Assembly (NCBI RefSeq): GCF_026342355.1
Contig: NZ_JAPEMV010000008.1
Span: 1-64,000 of the forward strand
DNA: 64,000 bases
Origin: Streptomyces sp. NBC_00249
GTDB lineage: Bacteria; Actinomycetota; Actinomycetes; Streptomycetales; Streptomycetaceae
Direction of reading: 5' to 3'
The position numbers were made by a program, and so were the translations under genes. Shown piece after piece: positions 1 to 7,777 of the stretch. How positions within the stretch are numbered: the first letter of the stretch is position 1; each line of letters starts with the position of its first letter. Under the pieces are notes generated by a model. The model saw only the letters and a program-made list of their open reading frames with translations, did no database searches and was not told the DNA's origin.

Positions 1-8
1 ACAACCTC

Positions 9-569
9 GTGGAAGCTACCGTCTCCCGCTGCGTGGATGCGATAACCCAAGCGGCAGCTTTGGCCGGCCAGTGGAAACCCCACCAGCTTAACGCCGATCT
101 GCAGCGCGAATGGGTCAGGTCTATAGCGCGCACCCATACGGACATGAGCCCAGAGAATCGCTTGAAGCATGCGATGCAGCTCAGTGAGCACATCGTCCAA
201 CAACTTCCCGTCGCAAGCTTCTCTGTCGAATCTGGCGGTGGGGGGAATTGGGACGACGAGGCGATCTTCGCCATGGGTAAGCGCCTGGGCTGTGTGATCT
301 CCGTCACCGATTCCACGCGCAGAGGCGTCAAGGCCAGCATGCGCGACGACCTAGGCCCCCTGAAGCTGGTCAAGGATCGCAGGAACGGCCTGGCGCATGG
401 GTCCATCTCGTTCGTCGACTGTGCCGATGGCGTTGACGTGGAAGAGCTCCGCCGGATGGCGTCCAGCGTCGAGAGCTACCTGCGAGAAGTGATAGACTGC
501 TTCATTCGCTATATTGAATCCCATAATTTCTTGCGGCCAGATTGCAGGCCAAATGGCGGTGCACCGTGA
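9..569 (+). CDS. MAE_28990/MAE_18760-type HEPN nuclease-like protein (5' end may be cut)
   Basis: A predicted RNA- or DNA-cleaving HEPN protein. The C-terminal half contains RNGLAHG, which gives the HEPN Rx4H signature, followed by a helical stretch (VEELRRM...YLREVIDCFIRYIE) as in the MAE_28990 HEPN family, which is often found beside DNA methyltransferases. The reading frame is open to the window edge, so the GTG at position 9 may be internal and the N-terminus may be missing. Its TGA overlaps the GTG of the methyltransferase by four bases (GTGA), so the two are translationally coupled and probably act together as a restriction/defence or toxin/modification pair. Family assignment is by pattern recognition only. 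Confidence 0.65.
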   Translation: MEATVSRCVDAITQAAALAGQWKPHQLNADLQREWVRSIARTHTDMSPENRLKHAMQLSEHIVQQLPVASFSVESGGGGNWDDEAIFAMGKRLGCVISVTDSTRRGVKASMRDDLGPLKLVKDRRNGLAHGSISFVDCADGVDVEELRRMASSVESYLREVIDCFIRYIESHNFLRPDCRPNGGAP

Positions 570-1663
570 CAAGTACGACTCCAACCGTCTCCGCGGTCGA
601 TCTCTTCTGCGGCGTGGGTGGGCTCACTCATGGCCTGGTTCGGAGCGGTATTGACGTCCGAGTCGGCGTCGACTTGGATCCGTCAAGCAAGTACCCCTAT
701 GAGGCGAATAATCCGTCGCGTTTCGTCGAGCGCGACGTGAACAGCCTCACTTCGGATGAACTCGCGTCGTACATCGGAACCGGGGGGGACTATTCGCTCC
801 TTGCCGGGTGCGCGCCGTGTCAGCCATTTTCCACGTACAGCCAGAGCGGCCGGAGCAAGAAGCGCGGCCTCGACTGGCAGCTTGTTTCCAAATTTGGCGA
901 GCTAGTTGCTGATGTGCAACCAGACCTCGTCACCATGGAAAATGTTGCCCAGCTTGCCGACCATGACGTTTTTGAGCAGTTCCTCGGGAACCTAAAAGGG
1001 TACGACGTCCAGGTATCCGTTGTGGAATGCACGAAAATCGGGATTCCCCAGTCACGAAAGCGACTCGTAGTCGTCGCTTCCAAGTTGGGAATTATCGATT
1101 TCGACCCCACCACCGGCGGCATCAAGCCAAGAACGGTTCGCCAGGAAATTGGGAAACTTCCTCCGATCCGTGCAGGGGAACAGCACCCCAGTGACCCACT
1201 TCACGCAGCTTCAGGCCTGAGTGAAATGAACATGCGTCGCATCAAGGCTTCGAAGCCAGGAGGTACCTGGCGAGACTGGGATCCTGAACTGCTTGCCGCT
1301 TGCCATAGGAAGGCAACAGGAGCCACGTACCCCAGCGTGTACGGACGGATGGAATGGGATGCGCCGGCTCCCACCATCACCACGCAGTGTTTCGGGTACG
1401 GTAATGGCCGTTTTGGTCACCCCACTCAAGATCGCGCTATCTCGCTGCGTGAAGCCGCCATGATCCAGACTTTCCCTCGGGACTACAAATTCCTAGAAGC
1501 AGACGAGCCGGTCCGCTTTAACCGCCTGGGCAGGCTGATTGGGAATGCCGTACCAGTCCGCCTTGGCGAGGTGATCGGAGATGCCCTTATCGCGCATGTC
1601 CGTAAGGCCGCTGCCGGAGAGCTGAAGCCTTTGAGCGAGGCTACCTCCGGACGTCTCTTCTAA
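566..1663 (+). CDS. DNA cytosine-5 methyltransferase (Dcm-like)
   Basis: Transfers methyl from S-adenosylmethionine to cytosine C5 in DNA. All main motifs are visible: motif I DLFCGVGG (residues 12-19 from this start), motif IV with catalytic PCQ (Cys85), motif VI ENV (Glu125), motif VIII QSRKR, motif IX and the C-terminal motif X GNAVP. The start chosen is the GTG at 566, which overlaps the upstream stop. An ATG at 542 would add eight residues. At 365 residues it is a normal length for a stand-alone enzyme. Base composition is clearly less GC-rich than the AICE core, suggesting recent acquisition. Target specificity cannot be read from sequence. Confidence 0.9.
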   Translation: MTSTTPTVSAVDLFCGVGGLTHGLVRSGIDVRVGVDLDPSSKYPYEANNPSRFVERDVNSLTSDELASYIGTGGDYSLLAGCAPCQPFSTYSQSGRSKKRGLDWQLVSKFGELVADVQPDLVTMENVAQLADHDVFEQFLGNLKGYDVQVSVVECTKIGIPQSRKRLVVVASKLGIIDFDPTTGGIKPRTVRQEIGKLPPIRAGEQHPSDPLHAASGLSEMNMRRIKASKPGGTWRDWDPELLAACHRKATGATYPSVYGRMEWDAPAPTITTQCFGYGNGRFGHPTQDRAISLREAAMIQTFPRDYKFLEADEPVRFNRLGRLIGNAVPVRLGEVIGDALIAHVRKAAAGELKPLSEATSGRLF

Positions 1664-1731
1664 GTTTGGCTCAAGCTGGCGGATCGGCCTGGGGTGGGTG
1701 GACAGTGACTGGCTGCGGCAGACTGCACCCC

Positions 1732-1885
1732 GGCTGTCATCCCGTCTGCCGTCGTCCCACACGGAGTGGTAGCGGGGCAGTCGTCAGGGGCCCAGGTGGA
1801 GCGCCCCACTGGACGAACGACCTGGGCCCCTGACGGCTGGTCTGCTACGGCTTGCCCTGGGACGACGGCAGACGGGATGACAGCC
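1732..1885. repeat. Large two-tier inverted repeat downstream of the methyltransferase
   Basis: Positions 1732-1759 are the exact reverse complement of 1858-1885 (28 bp). Inside this, 1782-1797 is the exact complement of 1820-1835 (16 bp) around a 22-nt loop. The segments between the arms (1760-1781 and 1836-1857) match only partly. The whole can form a cruciform or a long hairpin RNA. It lies in the 502-bp gap 1664-2165, which has no convincing gene. It could be the terminator of the HEPN-methyltransferase pair, a structured RNA or a miniature transposon; there is no clear target duplication. Confidence 0.85.
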
Positions 1886-2090
1886 CCCACCCCGAACCAC
1901 AACGGAGCCGCGGTCGCACGACTGGCCCCCGCATCCCAGAGTCAGAGGGCCCCCGCCGGAGGCATCGTCTTGACGGGCGGCTCACCGATCAGGCCGGGCT
2001 CGTCCAGCCCATCAAGTCCTTAGCCATTGGCGCGCGGCCGGCGGTCCGGGCTGGAGCGGGGCGCAGACAGGAGCGCAGGCCCGGGGCGAC

Positions 2091-2125
2091 GGGCGCGCGA
2101 CGCCGCCTTGGCGGCGGAAGCGCCC
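2091..2125 (-). terminator. Nested hairpin downstream of the HAD gene
   Basis: An inner stem (2101-2107 with 2110-2116) is enclosed by an outer GGGCGC/GCGCCC pairing (2091-2096 with 2120-2125). It lies about 40 bp after the minus-strand HAD stop and is the best terminator candidate for the korSA-HAD operon. There is no U-run, as is common in Streptomyces. Confidence 0.4.
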
Positions 2126-2165
2126 TTGATGAAGTAGGGAAACTCTTACCGCATCGCGCTCGGGC

Positions 2166-2843
2166 TCAGATGGCGTTGAGCAGATCCGCCATGTCCTCGA
2201 TGACTACGGTTGCACCGGCATGGGTCAACGCCTCGGCCTTGCCCGGCTTGTTCGCGTAGCCGATCGACAGCACCCCCGCCGCGCGGGCGGCCTGGATGTC
2301 GGTCACCGAGTCGCCGATGAGGACCGCGCGGCCTGGCTCCACCGCATGAGCATCGAGTGCCAGGAAAACCATGTGCGGGTCAGGCTTCATCTGCCGCAAG
2401 CGAGCCGGTTCACGGCCGATCAACGGTGCTACGTACTGATCAAGCCCTCGCGTTGCGAAATACCGCTGCAGGGCTGACGTGCTGTTGTTGCTGACTGCCG
2501 CTAGGCGACGTGAGCCGTTCCGAAGCGCCTTGATGACCTCGTCGGCGTGAGGAGTCGGGTCTGCCAGGTCGACAGCCGCGACTTCGAGGCTCGTCAGCAT
2601 CGCTTCAAGCTCGGTGACCGCCGGCAGGTCGTGCTCGCTCGCGAGCTTCACCACTTCCAGTGGGTCATCACCTGGACTGAGCAGTGAGGCGGAGCCTTGA
2701 GCCTCGGCGTATGCGTGGCGTAGGGACCTTGCCACGTCCGCAGCGGACACGCCGGAGAAGACACGGCAGATCGGCCCGTCGAAGTCGAAGAAGACTGACT
2801 CGACCCCGCGCAACACCGCACGGACCTCCCCGGCCTGGGTCAC
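2166..2843 (-). CDS. HAD-superfamily phosphatase coupled to the KorSA-like gene
   Basis: A phosphoglycolate-phosphatase-like HAD hydrolase of about 225 residues. Visible motifs are motif I FFDFDGPI (with Pro-Ile where DGT(L/V) is usual, both nucleophile/acid Asp present), motif II VSNNS, motif III KPDP and motif IV GDSVTD. The GTG at 2843 overlaps the stop of the upstream GntR gene (GTGA), so this start is preferred over the one at 2873. It is made from the same transcript as the repressor. Substrate is unknown. In pSAM2 a Nudix enzyme (Pif) blocks redundant transfer; whether this HAD plays a comparable role is speculation. Confidence 0.8.
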   Translation of the reverse strand: MTQAGEVRAVLRGVESVFFDFDGPICRVFSGVSAADVARSLRHAYAEAQGSASLLSPGDDPLEVVKLASEHDLPAVTELEAMLTSLEVAAVDLADPTPHADEVIKALRNGSRRLAAVSNNSTSALQRYFATRGLDQYVAPLIGREPARLRQMKPDPHMVFLALDAHAVEPGRAVLIGDSVTDIQAARAAGVLSIGYANKPGKAEALTHAGATVVIEDMADLLNAI

Positions 2844-3694
2844 GGCTGGAAGTCCTCGCCGAGGTTGTCCCACATGCTGTCGAACCAGAGCTGACCTTGC
2901 TCAAGCCACTGCGAGCCGTGTCCCCGGTCGTCGCCGTCGGCGTACGAGAAGAGCACCGAGTCCAGCCCGAGGATGTCCAGGATCTTCGTCGGCTTTCCGT
3001 TCACCGGCACGGTGTTGGGAGCGATCGGATAAAAGCCGAAGAACGCTTCCCGCCGGTTGAGGACGTAGAGCTTGAACGAGGGGGTGATGTTGTGCACTCG
3101 CACGCTCACGCGCGCCTGCTCGACCAGCCCCAGGGTTTCCAGCTCGTTGACCGCGTCGACGATGGCGCCGGCATTCCGCAGCATGATCTTGTGCGCCCGC
3201 TTGAGTGGGGTCTCGGCACCCTCGGCTGCTTCCGTGTCCGGAGCGTCGATGGGTGCCGGAATGACCTGAGGCTTGCGGGTGTCGGGGACAAGAATCCTGA
3301 CGTTGATGCTCTGCGGCCTGAGTCGACCGGAGCGGATCTTGTCGATCGGCTCGCGGATCGCGCTGTGCAGCGTCTCACCGGAGAATCCGGCGAAGTCGAT
3401 GGTGACCTCTTCCGCGGCGAACGCCTGCTCGATGTGCGGCCGAAGGCCCATCGGGCGCTCGGTCCGGCTGCGTACGAAGACGCCGCTGCCCTGGCGGGCC
3501 ACGATCAGCCCTTCGTCCTGCAAGTCCCGTAGGGCACGCTGCACCGTTGCCCGCGAGACCTTGTAGCGCTTGGTCAGGTCGTTCTGTGAGGGGAGCTTCT
3601 CGCCCGGCGCAAGCGTCTTGGTCAGGATCGCAGCACGGAGGGCGTTGATGATCTGCGCGTATGGCGGGCGCGGGTCGTCTGGATCAAGGCTCAT
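2840..3694 (-). CDS. GntR-family repressor, KorSA-like
   Basis: N-terminal winged-helix domain (about residues 8-75: YAQIINALRAAI...GEKLPSQNDLTKRYKVSRATVQRALRDLQDEGLI) followed by a roughly 200-residue C-terminal domain of the type found in AICE regulators. In pSAM2 the GntR protein KorSA represses pra and so keeps the element integrated. This gene is divergent from the Pra-like gene, with 124 bp between them that contain a strong promoter and repeated motifs, the expected arrangement. Length (284 aa) and position support a KorSA role; the ligand is unknown. Confidence 0.8.
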   Translation of the reverse strand: MSLDPDDPRPPYAQIINALRAAILTKTLAPGEKLPSQNDLTKRYKVSRATVQRALRDLQDEGLIVARQGSGVFVRSRTERPMGLRPHIEQAFAAEEVTIDFAGFSGETLHSAIREPIDKIRSGRLRPQSINVRILVPDTRKPQVIPAPIDAPDTEAAEGAETPLKRAHKIMLRNAGAIVDAVNELETLGLVEQARVSVRVHNITPSFKLYVLNRREAFFGFYPIAPNTVPVNGKPTKILDILGLDSVLFSYADGDDRGHGSQWLEQGQLWFDSMWDNLGEDFQP

Positions 3695-3727
3695 GTCCGA
3701 ATCGTCTCACGACTGGTGCAGCTTGCC

Positions 3728-3791
3728 TAGCCAAGCATTGACATGACTAACCAACCTGGCTACGTTACTCACATAGCCAAGTTGGCCAACT
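3728..3791 (+). promoter_or_regulatory. Divergent promoter/operator region of the AICE
   Basis: TTGACA (3738-3743), 17 nt, then TACGTT (3761-3766) gives a good sigma-70-type promoter toward the Pra-like gene. TAGCCAAG occurs at 3728-3735 and again at 3774-3781, TGGCTA/TAGCCA form an inverted pair (3757-3762, 3774-3779) around the -10 box, and AGTTGGCCAACT (3780-3791) is a perfect palindrome. These are candidate KorSA operators. Confidence 0.55.
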
Positions 3792-3818
3792 GGCCAGCGC
3801 ACACAAGGGAGTTCCGTC

Positions 3819-4160
3819 ATGCGCCAGATTCCCGTCGACACCACCGGCGCGACCGTGATGGTCGCCCAGCCCCCGCAGCTCAAGATGCGTGACAAGAAGA
3901 CCGGTCAGATCGCTGTCGACAGCGAGACCGGCAAGAACCTGATGACCGTGGACGTGCTGTTCGTGATGAACGGCAACGCCGAGGTGGTGTCCGTGACCGT
4001 GGCCGAGTCCGACATCTCCGGTGAGCTGATGACGGGGACCCCGGTGGCGCTGACCGGTCTGGTCGCCCGTCCGTGGGAGAACGAGTTCAACGGTCAGAAG
4101 CGCCACGGGCTCAGCTTCCGGGCCGTCGCGGTCACCTCGCTTGCCGCCAAGGCTGGCTGA
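3819..4160 (+). CDS. pra: SCO3933-type AICE regulatory protein (Pra-like activator)
   Basis: A 113-residue protein starting MRQIPVDTTGATVMV and resembling the SCO3933 family, annotated as activator of plasmid replication, integration and excision. In pSAM2, Pra switches on rep-xis-int expression. It follows a good ribosome site (AAGGGA, 3805-3810) and a strong promoter, and stands directly before traSA with a two-base gap. No classical helix-turn-helix is visible; the fold looks beta-rich. The symbol is used by analogy of position and sequence memory. Confidence 0.65.
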   Translation: MRQIPVDTTGATVMVAQPPQLKMRDKKTGQIAVDSETGKNLMTVDVLFVMNGNAEVVSVTVAESDISGELMTGTPVALTGLVARPWENEFNGQKRHGLSFRAVAVTSLAAKAG

Positions 4161-4162
4161 GC

Positions 4163-5521
4163 GTGAACGCCTTATGGGTGACGCTGCTGGTGGCGCTGGC
4201 CATCGCGCTCGTTCTCCGCTGGCTGCGGCCCACCTGGTACTGGTTGACCTTCGGGGTCACCTTCGCGGCGGTCCGCGTCCTGGTCCGCTACCGCTCGGTG
4301 ATGGATGCCTGTGGGCTCACCGTCCCGCCTTCCCGCTGGCGGCTGGCGTTGGCCCGGGTTGCGCACCGTCCCGTTCCTGAGGCACGCTCGCCGCGCATCC
4401 TGCGGCTTCGGCCCACCGCGACAGGCCTCGTCCTGAGGCTGAAACTCCGGCCCGGACAGGACGCGTTCGACTTCTCCGCCTCCTCCGACCGGCTCCGGCA
4501 CTCCTTCGCCCTGCACAACGTCGTCTCGCGGGAGGTCCGCTCCAGCGTCGTCGAGCTGCGGATGACCGGCTACGACGTACTCAAGCGGGTCCGCATGCCG
4601 GCGGCCGTGCCCGCTGAGGTGCTCAGGGTGCCCGTGGCCTTGCGGGAGGACGGGGAGGTCCACTACCGGGACTACCGGCAGGTCCCGCACGCCCTGAACG
4701 TCGGTGCGACCAAGTCCGGGAAGTCCGTCTACCAGCGCACGCTGGTCGCCGGTCTGGCATCACAGAACGTCGCCCTCGTCGGGATCGACTGCAAGAACGG
4801 TGTCGAACTCTTCCCGATGGCACAGCGGTTCACCGCCCTGGCCGACAACCCGGACGACGCCGCCGGACTGCTGGCCGCGCTCGTCCAGTACATGGGCGGG
4901 GTCTACCAGGTCATCCGTGCCGAGCAGCGCATCAGCGTTTCCTTGCCGGATGAGGAGATCACCGCCGACATCTGGGACCTGCCGACACACCTGCGCCCCG
5001 TGCCCGTCGTGCTCTTCGTCGACGAGGTCGCGGAACTCGCGCTCGCCGCGAACAAGGCGGAGGAGATCCGCCGGGACCGGATCGTCACCGACCTGGTGCG
5101 CCTGGCCCAGCTCGGCCGCGCCGCCGGCATTCATCTGGAGGTCTGCGGCCAGCGCTTCGGCTCCGAACTCGGCAAGGGCATCACCATGCTCCGTGCCCAG
5201 CTCACCGGCCGCACCGCCCACCGCGTGAATGACGAGACCTCGGCGAACATGGCCTTCGGGGACATCTCCCCGGACGCCGTCCTCGCCGCCGTCCAGATCG
5301 ACAAGGAACGCCCCGGCACCGCCGTGGCCGGTGACTCCTCCGGCGGCTGGTCCCGCATCCGGGCCCCGCACACCACGCTCCGCCAGGCCGTGGACACGTG
5401 CAACGCCCACGCCTACCGCACCCCGGAAATCACCGAGCTGGACTCCTTCCGGCCCGCGCCCCCCGTGCGCGTCCTCGTCGGCGAGGTCCAGCCGAAGACC
5501 ACTGCGGCAAGCGCCTTCTAA
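4163..5521 (+). CDS. traSA: TraSA, FtsK/SpoIIIE-type DNA translocase
   Basis: The single protein needed for conjugation of Streptomyces AICEs: a membrane-anchored hexameric ATPase that moves double-stranded DNA between mycelia. Two N-terminal membrane segments are seen (LWVTLLVALAIALVL and WYWLTFGVTFAAVRVLV), then a Walker A motif GATKSGKS (residues 181-188) and Walker B VVLFVDE (Asp287). Start is the GTG at 4163, two bases after the upstream stop; a longer in-frame reading from 4073 would overlap the Pra-like gene. At 452 aa it is of usual size and intact. Confidence 0.9.
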   Translation: MNALWVTLLVALAIALVLRWLRPTWYWLTFGVTFAAVRVLVRYRSVMDACGLTVPPSRWRLALARVAHRPVPEARSPRILRLRPTATGLVLRLKLRPGQDAFDFSASSDRLRHSFALHNVVSREVRSSVVELRMTGYDVLKRVRMPAAVPAEVLRVPVALREDGEVHYRDYRQVPHALNVGATKSGKSVYQRTLVAGLASQNVALVGIDCKNGVELFPMAQRFTALADNPDDAAGLLAALVQYMGGVYQVIRAEQRISVSLPDEEITADIWDLPTHLRPVPVVLFVDEVAELALAANKAEEIRRDRIVTDLVRLAQLGRAAGIHLEVCGQRFGSELGKGITMLRAQLTGRTAHRVNDETSANMAFGDISPDAVLAAVQIDKERPGTAVAGDSSGGWSRIRAPHTTLRQAVDTCNAHAYRTPEITELDSFRPAPPVRVLVGEVQPKTTAASAF

Positions 5522-5598
5522 GCGCCTGGCCCACCCGGTCGGCGCGGCCCATCGCGCCAGGTCCCTACCCCACCCATGCCCCGACCCGGGAGAACCCG

Positions 5599-5745
5599 AT
5601 GTTCTGCACGCTCTGCGGCGACGACAACGGAGAGAAGACCGGCTTCGACCACGAGATCGACAACTGCATCTGGCGCGGCGTCTCCGAGGAGGAGATCACG
5701 CTGATGCTCGGCCTGCCTCACCCCGCCGACCGGCCGGGAACGTGA
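5599..5745 (+). CDS. Small AICE protein with N-terminal Cys motif
   Basis: A 48-residue protein starting MFCTLCGDDNGEKTG, with CxxC near the N-terminus and a further Cys and His in DHEIDNC, so it may bind zinc. A GGGAGA ribosome site lies seven bases upstream and its stop overlaps the next GTG (GTGA). It sits between traSA and the DUF2637 gene, a place where AICEs often carry small transfer-associated genes. Function unknown. Confidence 0.6.
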   Translation: MFCTLCGDDNGEKTGFDHEIDNCIWRGVSEEEITLMLGLPHPADRPGT

Positions 5746-6407
5746 CGGCCCGCCTGCGCCTGGACGCCGTCCTCGTCCAGGCCGTCATCGCCGGAGCTCT
5801 CTCCTTCGCCCACCTGCACGACCTCGCCGAAGCCGCCGGACAGCACGGCTGGAAGGCCTGGGCCTACCCCGTCAGCGTGGACCTGCTCCTCGTCGCCGCC
5901 TGGCACCGCCTCCGCACGTTGAAGGACGCCGGGGAACCGTCGCGCTCGGCCTGGTCCTGGTTCGCCGTCGCCCTAGCGGCCTCGCTCGGCGCGAACGTCG
6001 CGACCGCCGGCCTCCTCGACCTCGGCGATGTCCCGGACTGGCTCCGGATCCTCGTCGCCGGATGGCCCGCACTCGCCTTCCTCGGCGGCACGCTCCTGGT
6101 CCACCGGCCCACGCCGCCCAGCGAGCCGGAACCCGAGCCTGAGCCCGCTCCCGAGCCCCTGCCCGTGGTCGAGCGGGAGACAGAACCCGGCGTACAGGCC
6201 GACGCGGTCCCCGCCCTGCCCGCCCCGGCCCCGAATCCGGCACCCGCCCCGGCGGTCACCGCCCCGCCCGCCCTCGTCGCCCACGCCCAGAAAATCGCCG
6301 CTGACCACCGCACCCGCACTGGCTCGGACATCGACACCGAGACCCTGCGCGCCCGGCTCGGCGTCCCGCCCACCCTCGCCGAAGCCATCGCCGCCCAGCT
6401 CACCTGA
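5742..6407 (+). CDS. DUF2637 membrane protein (SpdB-like spread protein)
   Basis: Four hydrophobic segments in the first 130 residues (for example AVLVQAVIAGALSFAHL, WAYPVSVDLLLVAAW, WFAVALAASLGANVATAGLL, ILVAGWPALAFLGGTLLV), then a Pro/Glu-rich linker (EPEPEPEPAPEP) and a C-terminal helical part. DUF2637 proteins are standard in AICEs and Streptomyces plasmids, and Spd proteins help plasmid spread inside the recipient mycelium. Start GTG 5742 is coupled to the preceding stop. 221 residues. Confidence 0.8.
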   Translation: MTARLRLDAVLVQAVIAGALSFAHLHDLAEAAGQHGWKAWAYPVSVDLLLVAAWHRLRTLKDAGEPSRSAWSWFAVALAASLGANVATAGLLDLGDVPDWLRILVAGWPALAFLGGTLLVHRPTPPSEPEPEPEPAPEPLPVVERETEPGVQADAVPALPAPAPNPAPAPAVTAPPALVAHAQKIAADHRTRTGSDIDTETLRARLGVPPTLAEAIAAQLT

Positions 6408-6419
6408 CCGGAGACCGCC

Positions 6420-6611
6420 ATGCCCGCCCGGATCAACTTCCGCTCGCTCATGAAGATCGGCCCCGTCCAGATCGGCACCTACCGCGACCGCCACGGCCGG
6501 ATGAAGGACGCCGCTGTCTGCACCAACGACGGATGCGGCTGGTCCTCCGACTACAGCTCCTCGACCGCCGCCCAGCTCGCCGCCCGCTCCCACCGCTGCC
6601 GCGTCAGCTGA
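6420..6611 (+). CDS. Mobile element transfer protein (small zinc-finger type)
   Basis: 63 residues, MPARINFRSLMKIGPVQIG..., with a C-terminal CxxxxC...HxC arrangement (CTNDGCGWSS...SHRCRVS) that could hold one zinc ion. Near-identical small proteins are annotated as mobile element transfer proteins in Streptomyces AICEs. It lies in the spd operon, 12 bases after the DUF2637 gene. The molecular role is unknown. Confidence 0.75.
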   Translation: MPARINFRSLMKIGPVQIGTYRDRHGRMKDAAVCTNDGCGWSSDYSSSTAAQLAARSHRCRVS

Positions 6612-6628
6612 CCCGAAAGGCCAACGCC

Positions 6629-6787
6629 ATGGACGTCCCGCTCTGGATCGCCCTGCTCATCGTCGGTGTCCTCGGCTACAAGCTCATCCGCCCGCCGCTC
6701 TGGCTCGTCGCCGTGATCCTCCTCGGCGGCTTCCTCCTCGCGGACAGCTTCCTCGCCCCCGCCATCGACACCGCGATCAACAAGTAG
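6629..6787 (+). CDS. Small two-segment membrane protein
   Basis: 52 residues, almost entirely two hydrophobic helices (WIALLIVGVLGYKLI and LWLVAVILLGGFLLADSFL) joined by RPP. It is embedded in the spd gene run with a 17-base gap upstream and 23 bases downstream. It is likely a spread or membrane-assembly factor, by position only. Confidence 0.65.
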   Translation: MDVPLWIALLIVGVLGYKLIRPPLWLVAVILLGGFLLADSFLAPAIDTAINK

Positions 6788-6810
6788 CCCACCCCGGAAG
6801 GAGAACGACC

Positions 6811-7128
6811 GTGTTCAAGCCCCAGTACCCCCGCCCCGACACCTACACCCCGGCGACCCGCCCGACCCCGGCGCCCGTCGAACCGTCCACCCCGGCACCG
6901 GCCCCGGTCCCCGCGAAGCCCCCGACCGCGTTCGGCGCCCTGGTCCAGCAGTCGCCCGGCTCCGCGCTCCTCCTCTTCGCCGGCGGAATCGCCGGAGTCC
7001 TCGCGCTGGCCTCCGTCGCCGTCTCGCTCCTCCTGGCCGTCGCCGTCACCGCCGTCGCCCTGTCCATCAGCGGCGTCGTCCTGCTCTTCCTCGTCCGCGC
7101 CCTGCGCCAGGAGTTCAAGGGCCACTGA
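6811..7128 (+). CDS. SpdD-like membrane protein
   Basis: 105 residues: a Pro/Ala/Thr-rich N-terminal half (RPTPAPVEPSTPAPAPVPAKPP) and a hydrophobic C-terminal half with two membrane segments, ending RALRQEFKGH. This layout matches AICE proteins annotated SpdD. GTG start with GAAGGAGAA ahead of it. Likely part of the pock-forming (intramycelial spread) machinery with its neighbours. Confidence 0.7.
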   Translation: MFKPQYPRPDTYTPATRPTPAPVEPSTPAPAPVPAKPPTAFGALVQQSPGSALLLFAGGIAGVLALASVAVSLLLAVAVTAVALSISGVVLLFLVRALRQEFKGH

Positions 7129-7132
7129 CCGG

Positions 7133-7181
7133 CCGGGTCTCCGCCAGGCGCCACAAGCCGCCAAGCATCGCCGCCACCCGG
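7133..7181 (+). repeat. Structured intergenic element, copy 1
   Basis: Lies between the SpdD-like and GGDEF genes. CCGGGT (7133-7138) pairs with ACCCGG (7176-7181). The enclosed part contains a 24-base sequence (7152-7175) identical to 7788-7811 in the next gene gap. Confidence 0.7.
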
Positions 7182-7221
7182 AACCCGCACACCACCACTT
7201 CCGACCGCACGAAGGAGCATC

Positions 7222-7770
7222 GTGGACACCCAATCGCTCGCCTTATCCCTGCCGCTCGTCGGCTGGGCCGCCCACTCCGCCCTGCTGACCCACCGCCTCG
7301 CCGCCGCCCGCCGCGACCCGCTGACCGGCCTCCACACCCGCGCCGGATGGACCACACGCGCCGAACGCTTCATCCGCCGGCACCGGGACTCCGTCGTCCT
7401 CCTCCTCGATCTGGACGACTTCAAGACCCTCAACGACACCCACGGCCACGCCGCCGGAGACGCCGCCCTCACCGCGACCGCCGACCGCCTCACCGCCTGG
7501 TGCGACCGCTACGGCTTCGCCGGGCGCCTCGGCGGAGACGAGTTCGTCGCCGTGCACCGGCACCCGCACCTGAACGGCCTGACCGCGATCCTCAACGCCC
7601 CCCTGATGTACGAGGGTCACTGGCTGCCGGTCTCCGTCTCGGTCGGCTCCTGCCACCTCGCGGACCTGCCCCACCGCAGCCTCTCCGAGGCCCTCGCCGC
7701 CGCCGACGCCGCCATGTACGAGCACAAGGGCACCACCGGCCGCCGAGGCCCGCGCACCACCACTCACTGA
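7222..7770 (+). CDS. GGDEF-domain protein (putative diguanylate cyclase) on the AICE
   Basis: 182 residues. A short N-terminal hydrophobic stretch (LALSLPLVGWAAHSALL) leads into a complete GGDEF domain: DPLTGLHTR, LLLDLDDFKTLNDTHGH, the signature GGDEF at residues 104-108, and a C-terminal AAMYEHK. All residues needed for c-di-GMP synthesis are present. The RxxD inhibitory site just upstream of GGDEF is absent (RYGFAGRL instead). GTG start with GAAGGAG upstream. c-di-GMP controls Streptomyces development through BldD, so the element may influence the host life cycle; that link is inferred. Confidence 0.85.
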   Translation: MDTQSLALSLPLVGWAAHSALLTHRLAAARRDPLTGLHTRAGWTTRAERFIRRHRDSVVLLLDLDDFKTLNDTHGHAAGDAALTATADRLTAWCDRYGFAGRLGGDEFVAVHRHPHLNGLTAILNAPLMYEGHWLPVSVSVGSCHLADLPHRSLSEALAAADAAMYEHKGTTGRRGPRTTTH

Positions 7771-7777
7771 CCGGCCT

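Noticed and set aside
7176..7182. TraB-type clt recognition repeats (GACCCGGA-like)
   Set aside because: Only one 7-of-8 match next to a hairpin arm; no tandem array as in known clt loci.
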